Below, piece after piece: positions 44,330 to 53,182 of a DNA stretch of 64,000 bases. The stretch is from Alistipes sp. Its GTDB lineage: Bacteria; Bacteroidota; Bacteroidia; Bacteroidales; Rikenellaceae. The translations under genes were made by a program, and so were the position numbers. A model generated the notes under the pieces. The model was not told the origin of the DNA, searched no databases, and saw only the letters and a list, made by a program, of their open reading frames with translations. The stretch lies in assembly GCA_017520545.1 (NCBI GenBank), contig JAFXFM010000013.1:158667-222666 (forward strand), written 5' to 3'. Position 1 is the first letter of the stretch. Each line of letters begins with the position of its first letter.

Positions 44330-45256
44330 ATGAGAAAGAGCGTTTTTGCGCTTCTCCTCGTCTTGTTTACCCTTTCGGTTTCGGCGCAGGAGTTGAGCGT
44401 TGCTTCATTCAACATTAAGTGTGGTACTTCGCACGGCAAGGGAAATGTTAAGAGCTTCAATGGCTGGGACGACCGCAAGCAGTATATGTTCGACCTTATC
44501 AACTATGCTGCGTTCGATGTTCTCGGTGCGCAGGAGGTGCGATATGGTCAGTTGAAAGATTTGGCGGACGCGTTACCGAACTATGCCTACATAGGCGTGG
44601 GACGCGACGATGGTAAGACGAAGGGCGAATTTTGTCCGGTGTTCTATCGTCGTGATAGATTGAAATTGCTCGATAGCGGCACATTCTGGCTCTCCGAGAC
44701 ACCGGAAAAGGCGTCAAAGGGTTGGGACGGAATGTGCTATCGTATCTGCTCGTGGGGCTATTTCCAAGATAAAGTAACGAAGGTAAAGTTCTATTTCTTG
44801 AATACTCACCTCGACAATAAAGGCGCAGTGGCAAAAACCAAGGGCATAGAACTGATTTTGAAATTTATCGATGAGCATTGCAAAGGTGCGAAGGCGATTG
44901 TAACGGGTGATATGAATGTCAATCAGGATAGTGAGTGGTACAAAATGTTTGTGGCGAGTGGGGTGTTAAAGGACTCGTTTGAGGCGGCACAATATCGCTT
45001 TGCTCCTTCTGGAACATTCTCTACCTTCACCCATACACGCTACTCCACAAATCGTATCGACCATATCTTTGTGAGCAAGGAGATGGCGGTGCAAAGTTAT
45101 GGCGTATTGACACTCCACTATTGGCGTGCTACCGAGGAGGAGAATTATCAAGATACCCGATTTCCTGCCAATATCGAAAAGAGAGAGATACACCTTCTCT
45201 CCGACCACTATCCGGTGCACGTAAAAGTGTGGTTGAAGGAGTCGAAAAAGAGATAA
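44330..45256 (+). CDS. Secreted endonuclease/exonuclease/phosphatase family protein 3
   Basis: 308 residues with signal peptide (ending VSAQ). GAQEVRYGQ, LNTHLDNKG, VTGDMNVNQ (Met where the others have Phe), NRIDHIFVS, LSDHYPVH. It lacks the 'PGQERPEKGDY' block that follows the N-terminus of copies 1, 2, 4 and 5. 6 bp after copy 2. Confidence 0.9.
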   Translation: MRKSVFALLLVLFTLSVSAQELSVASFNIKCGTSHGKGNVKSFNGWDDRKQYMFDLINYAAFDVLGAQEVRYGQLKDLADALPNYAYIGVGRDDGKTKGEFCPVFYRRDRLKLLDSGTFWLSETPEKASKGWDGMCYRICSWGYFQDKVTKVKFYFLNTHLDNKGAVAKTKGIELILKFIDEHCKGAKAIVTGDMNVNQDSEWYKMFVASGVLKDSFEAAQYRFAPSGTFSTFTHTRYSTNRIDHIFVSKEMAVQSYGVLTLHYWRATEEENYQDTRFPANIEKREIHLLSDHYPVHVKVWLKESKKR

Positions 45257-45290
45257 CTACATTATATCAACTCAAATTATAAGGTTAATT

Positions 45291-46229
45291 ATGAAACGTT
45301 TAGTAATCGCGTTATTTGCCGCTGCCGTAGCATTTTCGGCATCGGCGCAGGAGATGAATGTTGCGACATTCAATGTTCGTGTAGGTGGCCGACTTCGCGA
45401 GGGACAGGCGCGTCCAAAGAAGGGCGACTACAAGAAGTTTAATGGTTGGGACGACCGCAAAGAGCATCTTTGCAATATGATTAAGTTCGAGGCGTTCGAT
45501 ATCTTTGGAGTGCAGGAGGCTCGCTATCCGCAGATTGAGGATATGCTCGAAAGAATGCCGGAGTACAAGTATATCGGCGTAGGTCGCGACGATGGCGATC
45601 AGAAGGGCGAGCACTGTGCTATCTTCTACCTCAAATCGAAGTATAAGGTGTTGGAGCAGGGCAATTTCTGGTTCTCGGAGACTCCCGATGTTCCATCGTT
45701 TGGTTGGGGTGCAAAGTATCGCCGAGTATGTACTTGGGGATTGTTCCAGAATAAAAAGACCAAGGAGCTGTTCTATTTCATCAATACCCACGTGAATTGG
45801 GGTTTATCGTCGGTCAATAGTGCCAATATGATTGTTGAATTTGTGAAGGAGAAGTGCAAGAAGACCGACAATGTGATTCTTATGGCAGACTTCAACGCTG
45901 CACAAGATAGTGAGTTGTATAAAATCATCACAAGCAACGGTTTTGAGGATACCTACGAGTCGTCGAAGTATCGTTTTGCTCCAACAGGTACAGGTAACGG
46001 ATTTCGTATCAACTACTTTAACTATCGTCGTATTGATCATATCTTTGTGTCGAAGGGTATAAAGTCGAGCCGTTACGGTGTATTGACCTACCACTATTAC
46101 CGTGATGTGAAAGGCAAGGAGGAGGATATGGAAACAGCCGCACCGAAGGAGATAAAGGGTGAGAATCGCGAGATTCATTGCTTGTCCGACCACTATGCTG
46201 TGCAGTCGTTTATTACTTTGAAAAAATAG
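45291..46229 (+). CDS. Secreted endonuclease/exonuclease/phosphatase family protein 4
   Basis: 312 residues with signal peptide (ending ASAQ). GVQEARYPQ, INTHVNWGLSS, LMADFNAAQ (Ala in place of the usual Gly), RRIDHIFVS, LSDHYAVQ. The loop after NTH is unlike the other copies. 34 bp after copy 3. Confidence 0.9.
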   Translation: MKRLVIALFAAAVAFSASAQEMNVATFNVRVGGRLREGQARPKKGDYKKFNGWDDRKEHLCNMIKFEAFDIFGVQEARYPQIEDMLERMPEYKYIGVGRDDGDQKGEHCAIFYLKSKYKVLEQGNFWFSETPDVPSFGWGAKYRRVCTWGLFQNKKTKELFYFINTHVNWGLSSVNSANMIVEFVKEKCKKTDNVILMADFNAAQDSELYKIITSNGFEDTYESSKYRFAPTGTGNGFRINYFNYRRIDHIFVSKGIKSSRYGVLTYHYYRDVKGKEEDMETAAPKEIKGENREIHCLSDHYAVQSFITLKK

Positions 46230-46255
46230 GGTAAGAAATTAAAAATAATTCAGAT

Positions 46256-47227
46256 ATGAAACGTGTAATTTTATCATTTTTGGTTGCGCTGTTTGCCCTT
46301 TCAACATCGGCGCAAGAGTTGAATGTTGGCTCTTTCAACATACGAAATGGCAAACCTCTGAAAGAGGGACAGGAGCGTCCAGAGAAGGGCGACTACTCAA
46401 AATACAATGGTTGGGACGACCGCAAGCAGTATGTTTGCGATTTGATTAACCTCGAGGCATTCGATGTGTTTGGTTCGCAAGAGGTACGTAAACAACAACT
46501 TGACGATATGATGGCAAATTTGCCCGATTACGACTATATTGGCGTAGGTCGTGATCACGGCGATGATAGAGGCGAGTTTTGTCCTGTATTCTATCGCAAG
46601 GATGTAGTTGAGAAGTTGGACGGTGGTACATTCTGGCTCTCACCAACTCCCAACGTCCCTTCGAAGGGTTGGGATGCAAGGTATAACCGCATCTGCTCGT
46701 GGGGCTTGTTTAAGCATAAGGTGTCGGGCAAGAAGTTCTACTTTTTGAACGTTCACTTCGACCACCGAGGCGTTCAGGCTCGCTTGGAGGCATCGAAGCA
46801 GATTGTACAGTATGTAAAGAAGGTGTGCAAGGGTGTTCCGGTGATTATCTCGGGCGACTTCAATGTAACACAGCATAGCGATAGTTATAAGGTGTTGGCT
46901 ACAAGTGGCGTGGTTAAGGACACTTACGATGCTGCAAAGGTTCGCTTTGCTCCTACCGGTACTTTCAATGGCTTCAACCCTCGTCGCTACACTACCTATC
47001 GTATTGACCACCTCTTCGTGTCGAAGAAGTTGAAGGTTAGCCGTTGGGGTGTCTTAACTTACCACTACTATCGCACTCCTACCGCTGAGGAGGTAGCCGA
47101 GAAGGAGGCTAAATTCCAGGCTGAGCTCGAAAAGAATCCGAAGAAGAAGCGTCCTACCGGCGAGAATCGCGATGTTAAGTGTATCTCCGATCACTATGCA
47201 ATTCAGGCGTGGGTAACGCTGAAATAA
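46256..47227 (+). CDS. Secreted endonuclease/exonuclease/phosphatase family protein 5
   Basis: 323 residues with signal peptide (ending TSAQ). GSQEVRKQQ, LNVHFDHRG, ISGDFNVTQ, YRIDHLFVS, ISDHYAIQ. A Lys/Glu-rich insert (KEAKFQAELEKNPKKKRP) precedes the final block. Its stop runs directly into palindromic element D, likely the end of the cluster transcript. Confidence 0.9.
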   Translation: MKRVILSFLVALFALSTSAQELNVGSFNIRNGKPLKEGQERPEKGDYSKYNGWDDRKQYVCDLINLEAFDVFGSQEVRKQQLDDMMANLPDYDYIGVGRDHGDDRGEFCPVFYRKDVVEKLDGGTFWLSPTPNVPSKGWDARYNRICSWGLFKHKVSGKKFYFLNVHFDHRGVQARLEASKQIVQYVKKVCKGVPVIISGDFNVTQHSDSYKVLATSGVVKDTYDAAKVRFAPTGTFNGFNPRRYTTYRIDHLFVSKKLKVSRWGVLTYHYYRTPTAEEVAEKEAKFQAELEKNPKKKRPTGENRDVKCISDHYAIQAWVTLK

Positions 47228-47349
47228 AATTGTTCTGAGCGGTAAATTCCGCACGAATCTGCGATAGCCGAGTTGCTCACATAGGTTTACTATGCTGCGC
47301 ACTCGGCTTCTTGCTTCGCACATAATTTCCTCGCTCATAAGCAATTTTT
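47226..47349. repeat. Palindromic intergenic element, copy D (full)
   Basis: Outer inverted arms AAAATTG...GAGCG...AAATT...GC-CGAA (47226-47256) and its complement (47313-47349); inner stem AGCCGAG (47266-47272) / CTCGGCT (47302-47308); apex CATAG-GTTTA-CTATG (47280-47294). Arms differ in sequence from copy A yet still pair. Confidence 0.78.
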
Positions 47350-47427
47350 AGATTAGCACCAATAAAAAAGGCTGGTAAGTTGTATCCTTACTAGCCCTTA
47401 ATTACCCTTACTAGCCGTTACTCGCCC

Positions 47428-47937
47428 TTAGATTCTAGTCAAGATTTCATCTAACGCCTTGCGCTTTTTCGGGGTAGGGGAGTCGGTGGCGTAGCCGAGT
47501 GGCACTATCGCTACGGGATAGACGTCGCCTTCGAGTCCCAAGACCTCATTTACCACCTGTGGGCGGAAGTTGCATACCCAGCACGAGCCGAGTCCCACTT
47601 CGGTCGCTGCAAGGCAGATATGCTCGGTGGCTATCGCTGCATCGATGTCGGCGTGGTCGTGCCCATCTCGTCTGCGGGTCCACGACTGCGAACGGTCGGC
47701 ACAAACCACGATGTACAGGGGTGCTTGCTGAAACCACTCCTGCGCATAACAGGCGTGCAGAGCAGTGCGCTTCTCCTCGCTCTCCACTATATAGAATTTC
47801 CACGGCTGGAAGTTCACGGCCGATGGTGCAAGTCGCGCACATTCAAGTATATAGTCAATCTTCTCTTGCTCCACTTTGCGGTCGCTGTATGCACGCGACG
47901 AGTAGCGGGCCTCAATCAATTCCAAAAGGTTTTTCAT
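47428..47937 (-). CDS. Nitroreductase family protein
   Basis: 169 residues. ARYSSRAYSDRKVE and LAPSAVNFQPWKFYIV are the FMN-binding N-terminal motifs, ATEHICLAATEVGLGSCWV and VAIVPLGYA the later ones. FMN-dependent NAD(P)H oxidoreductase, probably cytoplasmic; substrate unknown. Divergent from the suf operon. Confidence 0.9.
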   Translation of the reverse strand: MKNLLELIEARYSSRAYSDRKVEQEKIDYILECARLAPSAVNFQPWKFYIVESEEKRTALHACYAQEWFQQAPLYIVVCADRSQSWTRRRDGHDHADIDAAIATEHICLAATEVGLGSCWVCNFRPQVVNEVLGLEGDVYPVAIVPLGYATDSPTPKKRKALDEILTRI

Positions 47938-47959
47938 AGATTTTGTATCTTTTCAGCCA

Positions 47960-47967
47960 CAAAGATA
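47960..47967 (-). promoter_or_regulatory. -7 element of the nitroreductase promoter
   Basis: TATCTTTG on the minus strand, 22 nt before the ATG. Confidence 0.55.
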
Positions 47968-48020
47968 TAAAAAACCTCGCAGTTTTCCGTTTTCCGTTTT
48001 TCGTTTTCACCTTTTTTCAC

Positions 48021-48051
48021 TATATTTGCACTATTGTATCTTTGATACAAT
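48021..48051 (+). promoter_or_regulatory. sufB promoter -7 element and leader hairpin
   Basis: TATATTTG (48021-48028) followed by a perfect 8-bp inverted repeat ATTGTATC-TTT-GATACAAT (48033-48051) in the short leader. The hairpin could be an operator for an iron-sulfur or redox regulator; that is speculative. Confidence 0.55.
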
Positions 48052-48059
48052 TCTTTGTA

Positions 48060-49511
48060 ATGAAAATGAGAGAGGAAAATATAGATATTAAAACTACAAT
48101 CGAGGAGTCGGATTATAAGTATGGCTTCACCTCCGATATCGAGACCGAGTTTATTCCGAAAGGCTTGAACGAGGGGGTTATACGCCTTATTTCCGAGAAG
48201 AAAGAGGAGCCCGAATGGATGCTCGAACTCCGCTTGAAGGCGTATCGCCATTGGCTCACGTTGAAGCACCCGACGTGGGGACACCTTGATATTCCCGAGA
48301 TCGATTTCAACGACATAATATACTTCGCTGCACCGAAAAAGAGGAAGCAACTCGCCTCGATGGACGAGGTTGATCCCGAGTTGAAGGCTACGTTCGACAA
48401 GCTTGGCATTCCGCTTGAAGAGCAGAAGGTATTGGCGGGAGTGGCGGTAGACGCCGTTTTGGACTCGGTGTCGGTAAAGACCACATTCCAGAAGGAGTTG
48501 GCAGAGAGAGGTATTATATTCTGCCCGATATCTGAGGCGATACGCGAATATCCCGAGTTGGTGCGCAAGTATCTTGGCTCGGTAGTGCCTTATGCCGATA
48601 ACTTCTACGCAGCACTGAATACGGCAGTCTTTTCGGACGGTTCGTTCTGCTATATCCCGAAGGGCGTGCGTTGTCCGGTGGAGCTCTCTACCTATTTCCG
48701 TATCAATGCACAAGGTACGGGACAGTTCGAGCGAACGCTGATTGTGGCGGATGAGGGGGCGTATGTCAGCTATTTGGAGGGCTGTACTGCTCCGCAACGC
48801 GATGAGAACCAGTTGCACGCCGCAGTGGTCGAGATTGTTGTGGAGAGGGACGCCGAGGTTAAGTACTCAACCGTGCAAAATTGGTATCCTGGCGACAAAG
48901 AGGGCAAGGGTGGTATCTACAACTTCGTAACCAAGCGAGGCATTTGCAAGGAGAATGCCCATCTCTTCTGGACACAGGTCGAAACGGGCTCTGCTATAAC
49001 TTGGAAATATCCGAGCTGTGTGCTTATGGGCGACAACTCGGTGGGAGAGTTCTACTCGGTGGCGATGACCAACAACTTCCAGCAGGCAGATACCGGTACG
49101 AAGATGATACACATAGGTCGCAACACCCGCAGTCGTATTATCTCAAAGGGTATATCGGCAGGACGGTCGCAGAACGCTTACCGAGGTTTGGTTAAGGTTA
49201 TGCCAAAGGCGGATAATGCCCGCAACTACTCGCAGTGCGACTCGTTGCTTATAGGCGACAGGTGTGGTGCGCACACCTTCCCTACGGTTGATTGTCGCAA
49301 CTCGTCGGCTCAACTTGAACACGAGGCTACCACCTCGAAAATATCGGAGGAACAGCTCTTCTACTGCAACCAACGAGGTCTTTCGACCGAGGATGCCGTG
49401 GGGTTGATTGTCGGTGGTTATGCCCGTGAGGTGTTGGCAAAATTGCCGATGGAGTTTGCGGTCGAGGCGCAGAAATTGTTATCTATCAGCCTTGAAGGCA
49501 GCGTAGGCTAA
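48060..49511 (+). CDS. sufB: Fe-S cluster assembly protein SufB
   Basis: 483 residues from ATG 48060; a longer frame upstream begins before the promoter and is rejected. ATG 48066 is an alternative. SufB forms the SufBC2D scaffold. FVYYVPKG-like [60 protein letters not shown] and [18 protein letters not shown] are family segments. First gene of sufBCDS. Confidence 0.96.
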   Translation: MKMREENIDIKTTIEESDYKYGFTSDIETEFIPKGLNEGVIRLISEKKEEPEWMLELRLKAYRHWLTLKHPTWGHLDIPEIDFNDIIYFAAPKKRKQLASMDEVDPELKATFDKLGIPLEEQKVLAGVAVDAVLDSVSVKTTFQKELAERGIIFCPISEAIREYPELVRKYLGSVVPYADNFYAALNTAVFSDGSFCYIPKGVRCPVELSTYFRINAQGTGQFERTLIVADEGAYVSYLEGCTAPQRDENQLHAAVVEIVVERDAEVKYSTVQNWYPGDKEGKGGIYNFVTKRGICKENAHLFWTQVETGSAITWKYPSCVLMGDNSVGEFYSVAMTNNFQQADTGTKMIHIGRNTRSRIISKGISAGRSQNAYRGLVKVMPKADNARNYSQCDSLLIGDRCGAHTFPTVDCRNSSAQLEHEATTSKISEEQLFYCNQRGLSTEDAVGLIVGGYAREVLAKLPMEFAVEAQKLLSISLEGSVG

Positions 49512-49517
49512 ACGCCA

Positions 49518-49549
49518 AATTAAGAATTAAGAATTAAAAATTAAAAATT
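49518..49549 (+). repeat. Heptamer array AATTAAR before sufC
   Basis: AATTAAG twice, AATTAAA twice, then AATTAT, ending at the sufC ATG (49552). No Shine-Dalgarno sequence is visible. Confidence 0.65.
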
Positions 49550-49551
49550 AT

Positions 49552-50304
49552 ATGCTAAAAATAAAAAACCTTCGTGCAAGTGTTGATGGCAAGGAGATTC
49601 TTCGAGGTATAGACTTTGAGGTTAAGGCGGGCGAGGTACACGCCATAATGGGACCCAACGGCTCGGGAAAGAGTACGCTTGCATCGGTGATTGCCGGTAG
49701 CGATAAGTTTGCAGTTGAGGCAGATGAATTGTCCTTCGACGGCGTGGATTTGCGCGATATGTCTATCGAGGAACGCGCCCGCAAAGGAGTGTTTCTCGGT
49801 TTCCAATATCCGGTGGAGATTCCGGGCGTTACGATGGCAAACTTTATGAAAATTGCCGTAAACGAGCAACGCAAATCTCGTGGTGAGGAGCCATTGACTG
49901 CCGCCGAGTTCTTGAAGATGATGCGCGAGAAGGCGAAGGTTGTGGAGTTGGACCCAAAGATGACTTCGCGTGCCGTAAATGAGGGCTTTTCGGGTGGCGA
50001 AAAGAAGAAAAACGAGATTTTCCAGATGGCGATGCTCGACCCGAAGTTGGCTATTCTCGACGAAACCGACTCTGGCTTGGATATTGACGCATTGCGCATC
50101 GTGGCTACGGGCGTTACGAAGTTGCATACACCCCAGAACGCTACGGTGGTGATTACTCACTATCAGCGTTTGTTGGACTATATCGTGCCGGACTTTGTCC
50201 ACGTGTTGTATAAGGGCAAAATTATCTATTCGGGCGACAAGTCGTTGGCTTTGAAACTCGAAAAGGAGGGTTACGATTGGCTTATTAACGACTATAAGGA
50301 GTAG
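49552..50304 (+). CDS. sufC: Fe-S cluster assembly ATPase SufC
   Basis: 250 residues. ABC ATPase: GPNGSGKSTLASVIAG (Walker A), FSGGEKKKNEIFQMAML (signature), LAILDETDSGLDIDAL (Walker B and D-loop), VVITHYQRLLDYI (H-loop). It drives conformational change of the SufBCD scaffold. Confidence 0.97.
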   Translation: MLKIKNLRASVDGKEILRGIDFEVKAGEVHAIMGPNGSGKSTLASVIAGSDKFAVEADELSFDGVDLRDMSIEERARKGVFLGFQYPVEIPGVTMANFMKIAVNEQRKSRGEEPLTAAEFLKMMREKAKVVELDPKMTSRAVNEGFSGGEKKKNEIFQMAMLDPKLAILDETDSGLDIDALRIVATGVTKLHTPQNATVVITHYQRLLDYIVPDFVHVLYKGKIIYSGDKSLALKLEKEGYDWLINDYKE

Positions 50305-50307
50305 GCG

Positions 50308-51129
50308 ATGAAGGTCGGAAATTTGATATCGGAGGGTTTGCTGCGAGAGTGCAAAGTTGGTCGTATTGACGAAAAGTGCGACCTTTCGTTGCCACTCGTT
50401 GTGGTAAATCCCCGCAAAGGAGAAATTGAGATTGCTACATCGCAGAGGGTGTCGTTGGTGTTGTGGCACGACGATGCGAAGGAGTGCGCTTTGTCGTTAC
50501 GCCTTGCTCCGCATACGCAACTCTCGCTTACGGAGGTCTATGCCTCGCAAAAATATGCTTCGATTACGATAGAGCAGGGCGAGGGCAGCGAGTGTCGTGT
50601 AACTACGGTGATGTTGCGTGGCGCACATACCGCCTACGAAACACTTCTCAACGCTTCGCACTCTTCATTTGTGATGAATGCCGCAGTTGTAACTGCGGGT
50701 TTTGACCACGCAGCCTTGTCGCTTGTAACGCGCCATAATGTTGCGGACTGCAAGAGCGACGCAACGGTTAAGAGTGTTGCTTCGGGTAGAGCGGTGGCAG
50801 AGTTTAAGGGCTTGGTGCATGTTGCGCAAGATGCGCAGCGCACCGATGCCAAACAGTTGAATCGCAATGTAGAGATTGGCGGTGGTCGTGTGGTGTCGGA
50901 GCCTCAATTGGAGATTTACGCCGATGACGTGAAGTGTTCGCACGGTTCGACCGTGGGACAACTCGACGACGTGGCGATATACTATATGCGTCAGCGCGGT
51001 ATCTCGGAGGAGAGTGCCGAGCGACTGATGCTGGAGGGCTTTGTCGGCGATGTTGTGGCGAAGTGCGAGATTGAGGCTTTGCGAGAAATACTCACCTATG
51101 AGCTTTCAAAAAGATTAAACGAAAAGTAA
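50308..51129 (+). CDS. sufD: Fe-S cluster assembly protein SufD
   Basis: 273 residues, short but normal for Bacteroidetes SufD. Beta-helix core; C-terminal RNVEIGGGRVVSEPQLEIYA, DDVKCSHGSTVGQLDDVAIY and YMRQRGISEESAERLMLEGF are the SufB/SufD family signature. 3 bp after sufC, 4 bp before sufS. Confidence 0.93.
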   Translation: MKVGNLISEGLLRECKVGRIDEKCDLSLPLVVVNPRKGEIEIATSQRVSLVLWHDDAKECALSLRLAPHTQLSLTEVYASQKYASITIEQGEGSECRVTTVMLRGAHTAYETLLNASHSSFVMNAAVVTAGFDHAALSLVTRHNVADCKSDATVKSVASGRAVAEFKGLVHVAQDAQRTDAKQLNRNVEIGGGRVVSEPQLEIYADDVKCSHGSTVGQLDDVAIYYMRQRGISEESAERLMLEGFVGDVVAKCEIEALREILTYELSKRLNEK

Positions 51130-51133
51130 CAAG

Positions 51134-52351
51134 ATGTTTGATGTAGAGCAAATACGCAAGGAGTTTCCGATACTCGCGCGAGAGGTCTATGGCAAGCCAC
51201 TGATATACCTCGACAGTGCTGCTACGGCGCAGAAACCGCGTTGCGTAGTGGAGCGAATGTCGGAACTGCTCTTGAACGATAATGCCAATATCCATCGTGG
51301 TGTGCATCTGTTGTCGGAGGAGATGACTGCCGAGTACGAGAGAGCTCGCGAGGTGGTGCGTCAGTTTATCGGTGCAGAGTGCCGAGAGGAGATAGTCTTC
51401 ACTTCGGGCGCAACAATGTCTATAAACACGGTTGCTACGAGTTGGTGCGAGAAGTTTCTGCGCGAAGGCGATAACGTGGTTGTCAGCCATATTGAGCACC
51501 ACTCGAATATCGTGCCGTGGCAGTTGGCTACGGAGCGCAAGAGAGCAGAGTTGCGAGTAATTCCGGTGGCGGACGATGGCGCATTGGTGCTCGATGCGCT
51601 CGATACACTTATCGACGCTCACACGAAGGTTGTCGCCATAACGCAGGCGTCGAATACACTTGGTACACGTCCCGACCTTGCTCCGATTATTGCAAAGGCT
51701 CACTCGGTGGGTGCTGTTGTTGTGGTTGATGGCTGTCAGGGCATTGTTCACGGTGGGGTAGATGTACGTTCACTCGACTGCGACTTCTACGCCTTCTCGG
51801 GACACAAACTCTATGGTCCTACGGGTATAGGCGTACTATATGGCAAGCGCGAGCTGCTCGATATGATGCCTCCTTATATGGGTGGTGGCGATATGGTCGA
51901 TAGGGTGTCGTTCGAAAGGACTACCTACGCACCGCTACCATTGAAATTCGAGGCGGGAACATCAAACTATATTGGTGCGATTGGCTTGGCGGAGGCGATA
52001 AAGTTCTTGCAGCGATTCTCGGTGCAGGAGATTGCCAAGCACGAGAAGGAGATGCTCGACTACGCTACCGAGCAGTTGATGCAGATTGAGGGCTTGCGAA
52101 TCTACGGCACGACCGAGGATAAGTCGTCGATAATATCGTTTAACGTAGCGGGTTGCGACCACTACGATATCGGAATGATTCTCGACAAGATGGGCGTTGC
52201 GGTACGCACGGGACACCACTGTGCCGAGCCAGTTATGGCTCGCTATGGCACAAATGGCGTGGTACGTGCCTCGATAGCACTCTACACAAATAAAGACGAT
52301 ATTGACGCACTCGTAAAAGCGGTTAAAAGAGCCGTTTCGATGCTGAAATAA
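51134..52351 (+). CDS. sufS: SufS-type cysteine desulfurase
   Basis: 405 residues. PLP enzyme that mobilises sulfur from cysteine. YLDSAATAQKP, NIHRGVHLLS, VVSHIEHHSNIVPWQ, VVVDGCQGIVH, the PLP lysine in FSGHKLYGPTG and the persulfide cysteine in RTGHHCAEPVM. No SufE or SufU gene is adjacent. Ends 9 bp before the tmk heptamer array. Confidence 0.96.
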   Translation: MFDVEQIRKEFPILAREVYGKPLIYLDSAATAQKPRCVVERMSELLLNDNANIHRGVHLLSEEMTAEYERAREVVRQFIGAECREEIVFTSGATMSINTVATSWCEKFLREGDNVVVSHIEHHSNIVPWQLATERKRAELRVIPVADDGALVLDALDTLIDAHTKVVAITQASNTLGTRPDLAPIIAKAHSVGAVVVVDGCQGIVHGGVDVRSLDCDFYAFSGHKLYGPTGIGVLYGKRELLDMMPPYMGGGDMVDRVSFERTTYAPLPLKFEAGTSNYIGAIGLAEAIKFLQRFSVQEIAKHEKEMLDYATEQLMQIEGLRIYGTTEDKSSIISFNVAGCDHYDIGMILDKMGVAVRTGHHCAEPVMARYGTNGVVRASIALYTNKDDIDALVKAVKRAVSMLK

Positions 52352-52360
52352 GAAAAATAA

Positions 52361-52493
52361 TTTTGAATTTTGCATTTTGAATTTTGCATTTTGAATTTTG
52401 CATTTTGAATTTTGCATTTTGAATTTTGCATTTTGAATTTTGCATTTTGAATTTTGCATTTTGAATTTTGCATTTTGAATTTTGCATTTTGAA
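52361..52493 (+). repeat. 19-unit heptamer array (TTTTGAA/TTTTGCA) abutting tmk
   Basis: Nineteen consecutive 7-bp units alternating TTTTGAA and TTTTGCA, so the higher-order period is 14 bp. The array fills the sufS-tmk spacer and ends two bases before the tmk ATG, leaving no Shine-Dalgarno site. It contains many TTTG -33-like words. Confidence 0.92.
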
Positions 52494-52495
52494 TT

Positions 52496-53176
52496 ATGTT
52501 TATAGTACTTGAAGGACTTGATGGTGCGGGTAAATCGACCCAAATAAAGAAGCTGCGTGAGATGTTTGCCGAGCGTGGCGTGGAGAGCGAGTATGTACAC
52601 TTTCCACGTTTCGATGCACCAATTTATGGCGAGTTGATAGGTCGCTTCTTGCGAGGTGAGTTGGGTAGTGTAGACCAGGTAGATCCCTATATCGTAGCAT
52701 TGCTGTATGCAGGCGACCGTGCCGATATGGCGCCGCAGATTCGTAAGTGGCAAGAGGAGGGCAAAGTTGTTATTGTCGATAGATATGTCTACTCGAATAT
52801 CGGCTACCAATGCGCCAAAATTGCCGACAAGGAGGCTCGTCTGCGATTGAATGAGTGGATTTTACACCTCGAATACGAAGTCAATAAAATTCCTCGCCCC
52901 GATGTGTCGTTATTTCTCGACGTGCCATTTGCCTTTACAAAAAGTCGTTTAACCGAACAACGCGAGGGCGATGATCGCTCATATCTCAATGGAGCCGCCG
53001 ATATTCACGAGCAGTCGTTGTCGTTGCAGCAACGTGTGCGCGAGGTCTATATCGAATCGGCCGAGCGAGATAGCGAACTGCTGGTTGTGGATTGTAGCAA
53101 TGACGAGGGTGCAATGGCGTCGCCCGACGAGATATTTGCACGCATAGAAAAAACGCTTGATACTCTTTTAAAATAG
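52496..53176 (+). CDS. tmk: Thymidylate kinase
   Basis: 226 residues. It phosphorylates dTMP to dTDP. FIVLEGLDGAGKSTQIKKL is the P-loop, FPRFDAP the dTMP-binding DR-like segment, VIVDRYVYSNIGYQ the DRY motif. Start fixed at the ATG directly after the heptamer array because the P-loop begins eight residues later. Confidence 0.93.
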   Translation: MFIVLEGLDGAGKSTQIKKLREMFAERGVESEYVHFPRFDAPIYGELIGRFLRGELGSVDQVDPYIVALLYAGDRADMAPQIRKWQEEGKVVIVDRYVYSNIGYQCAKIADKEARLRLNEWILHLEYEVNKIPRPDVSLFLDVPFAFTKSRLTEQREGDDRSYLNGAADIHEQSLSLQQRVREVYIESAERDSELLVVDCSNDEGAMASPDEIFARIEKTLDTLLK

Positions 53177-53182
53177 ACAAAT

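Noticed and set aside
47943-48059. N-terminal extension of SufB by 39 residues
   Set aside because: The -7 promoter element at 48021-48028 lies inside it, and the extension has no SufB similarity.
52282-52473. A 63-residue minus-strand frame made of MQNSKCKIQNAKF repeats
   Set aside because: It is a translation of the heptamer array; a 42-nt coding period simply reflects 3 x 14 bp.
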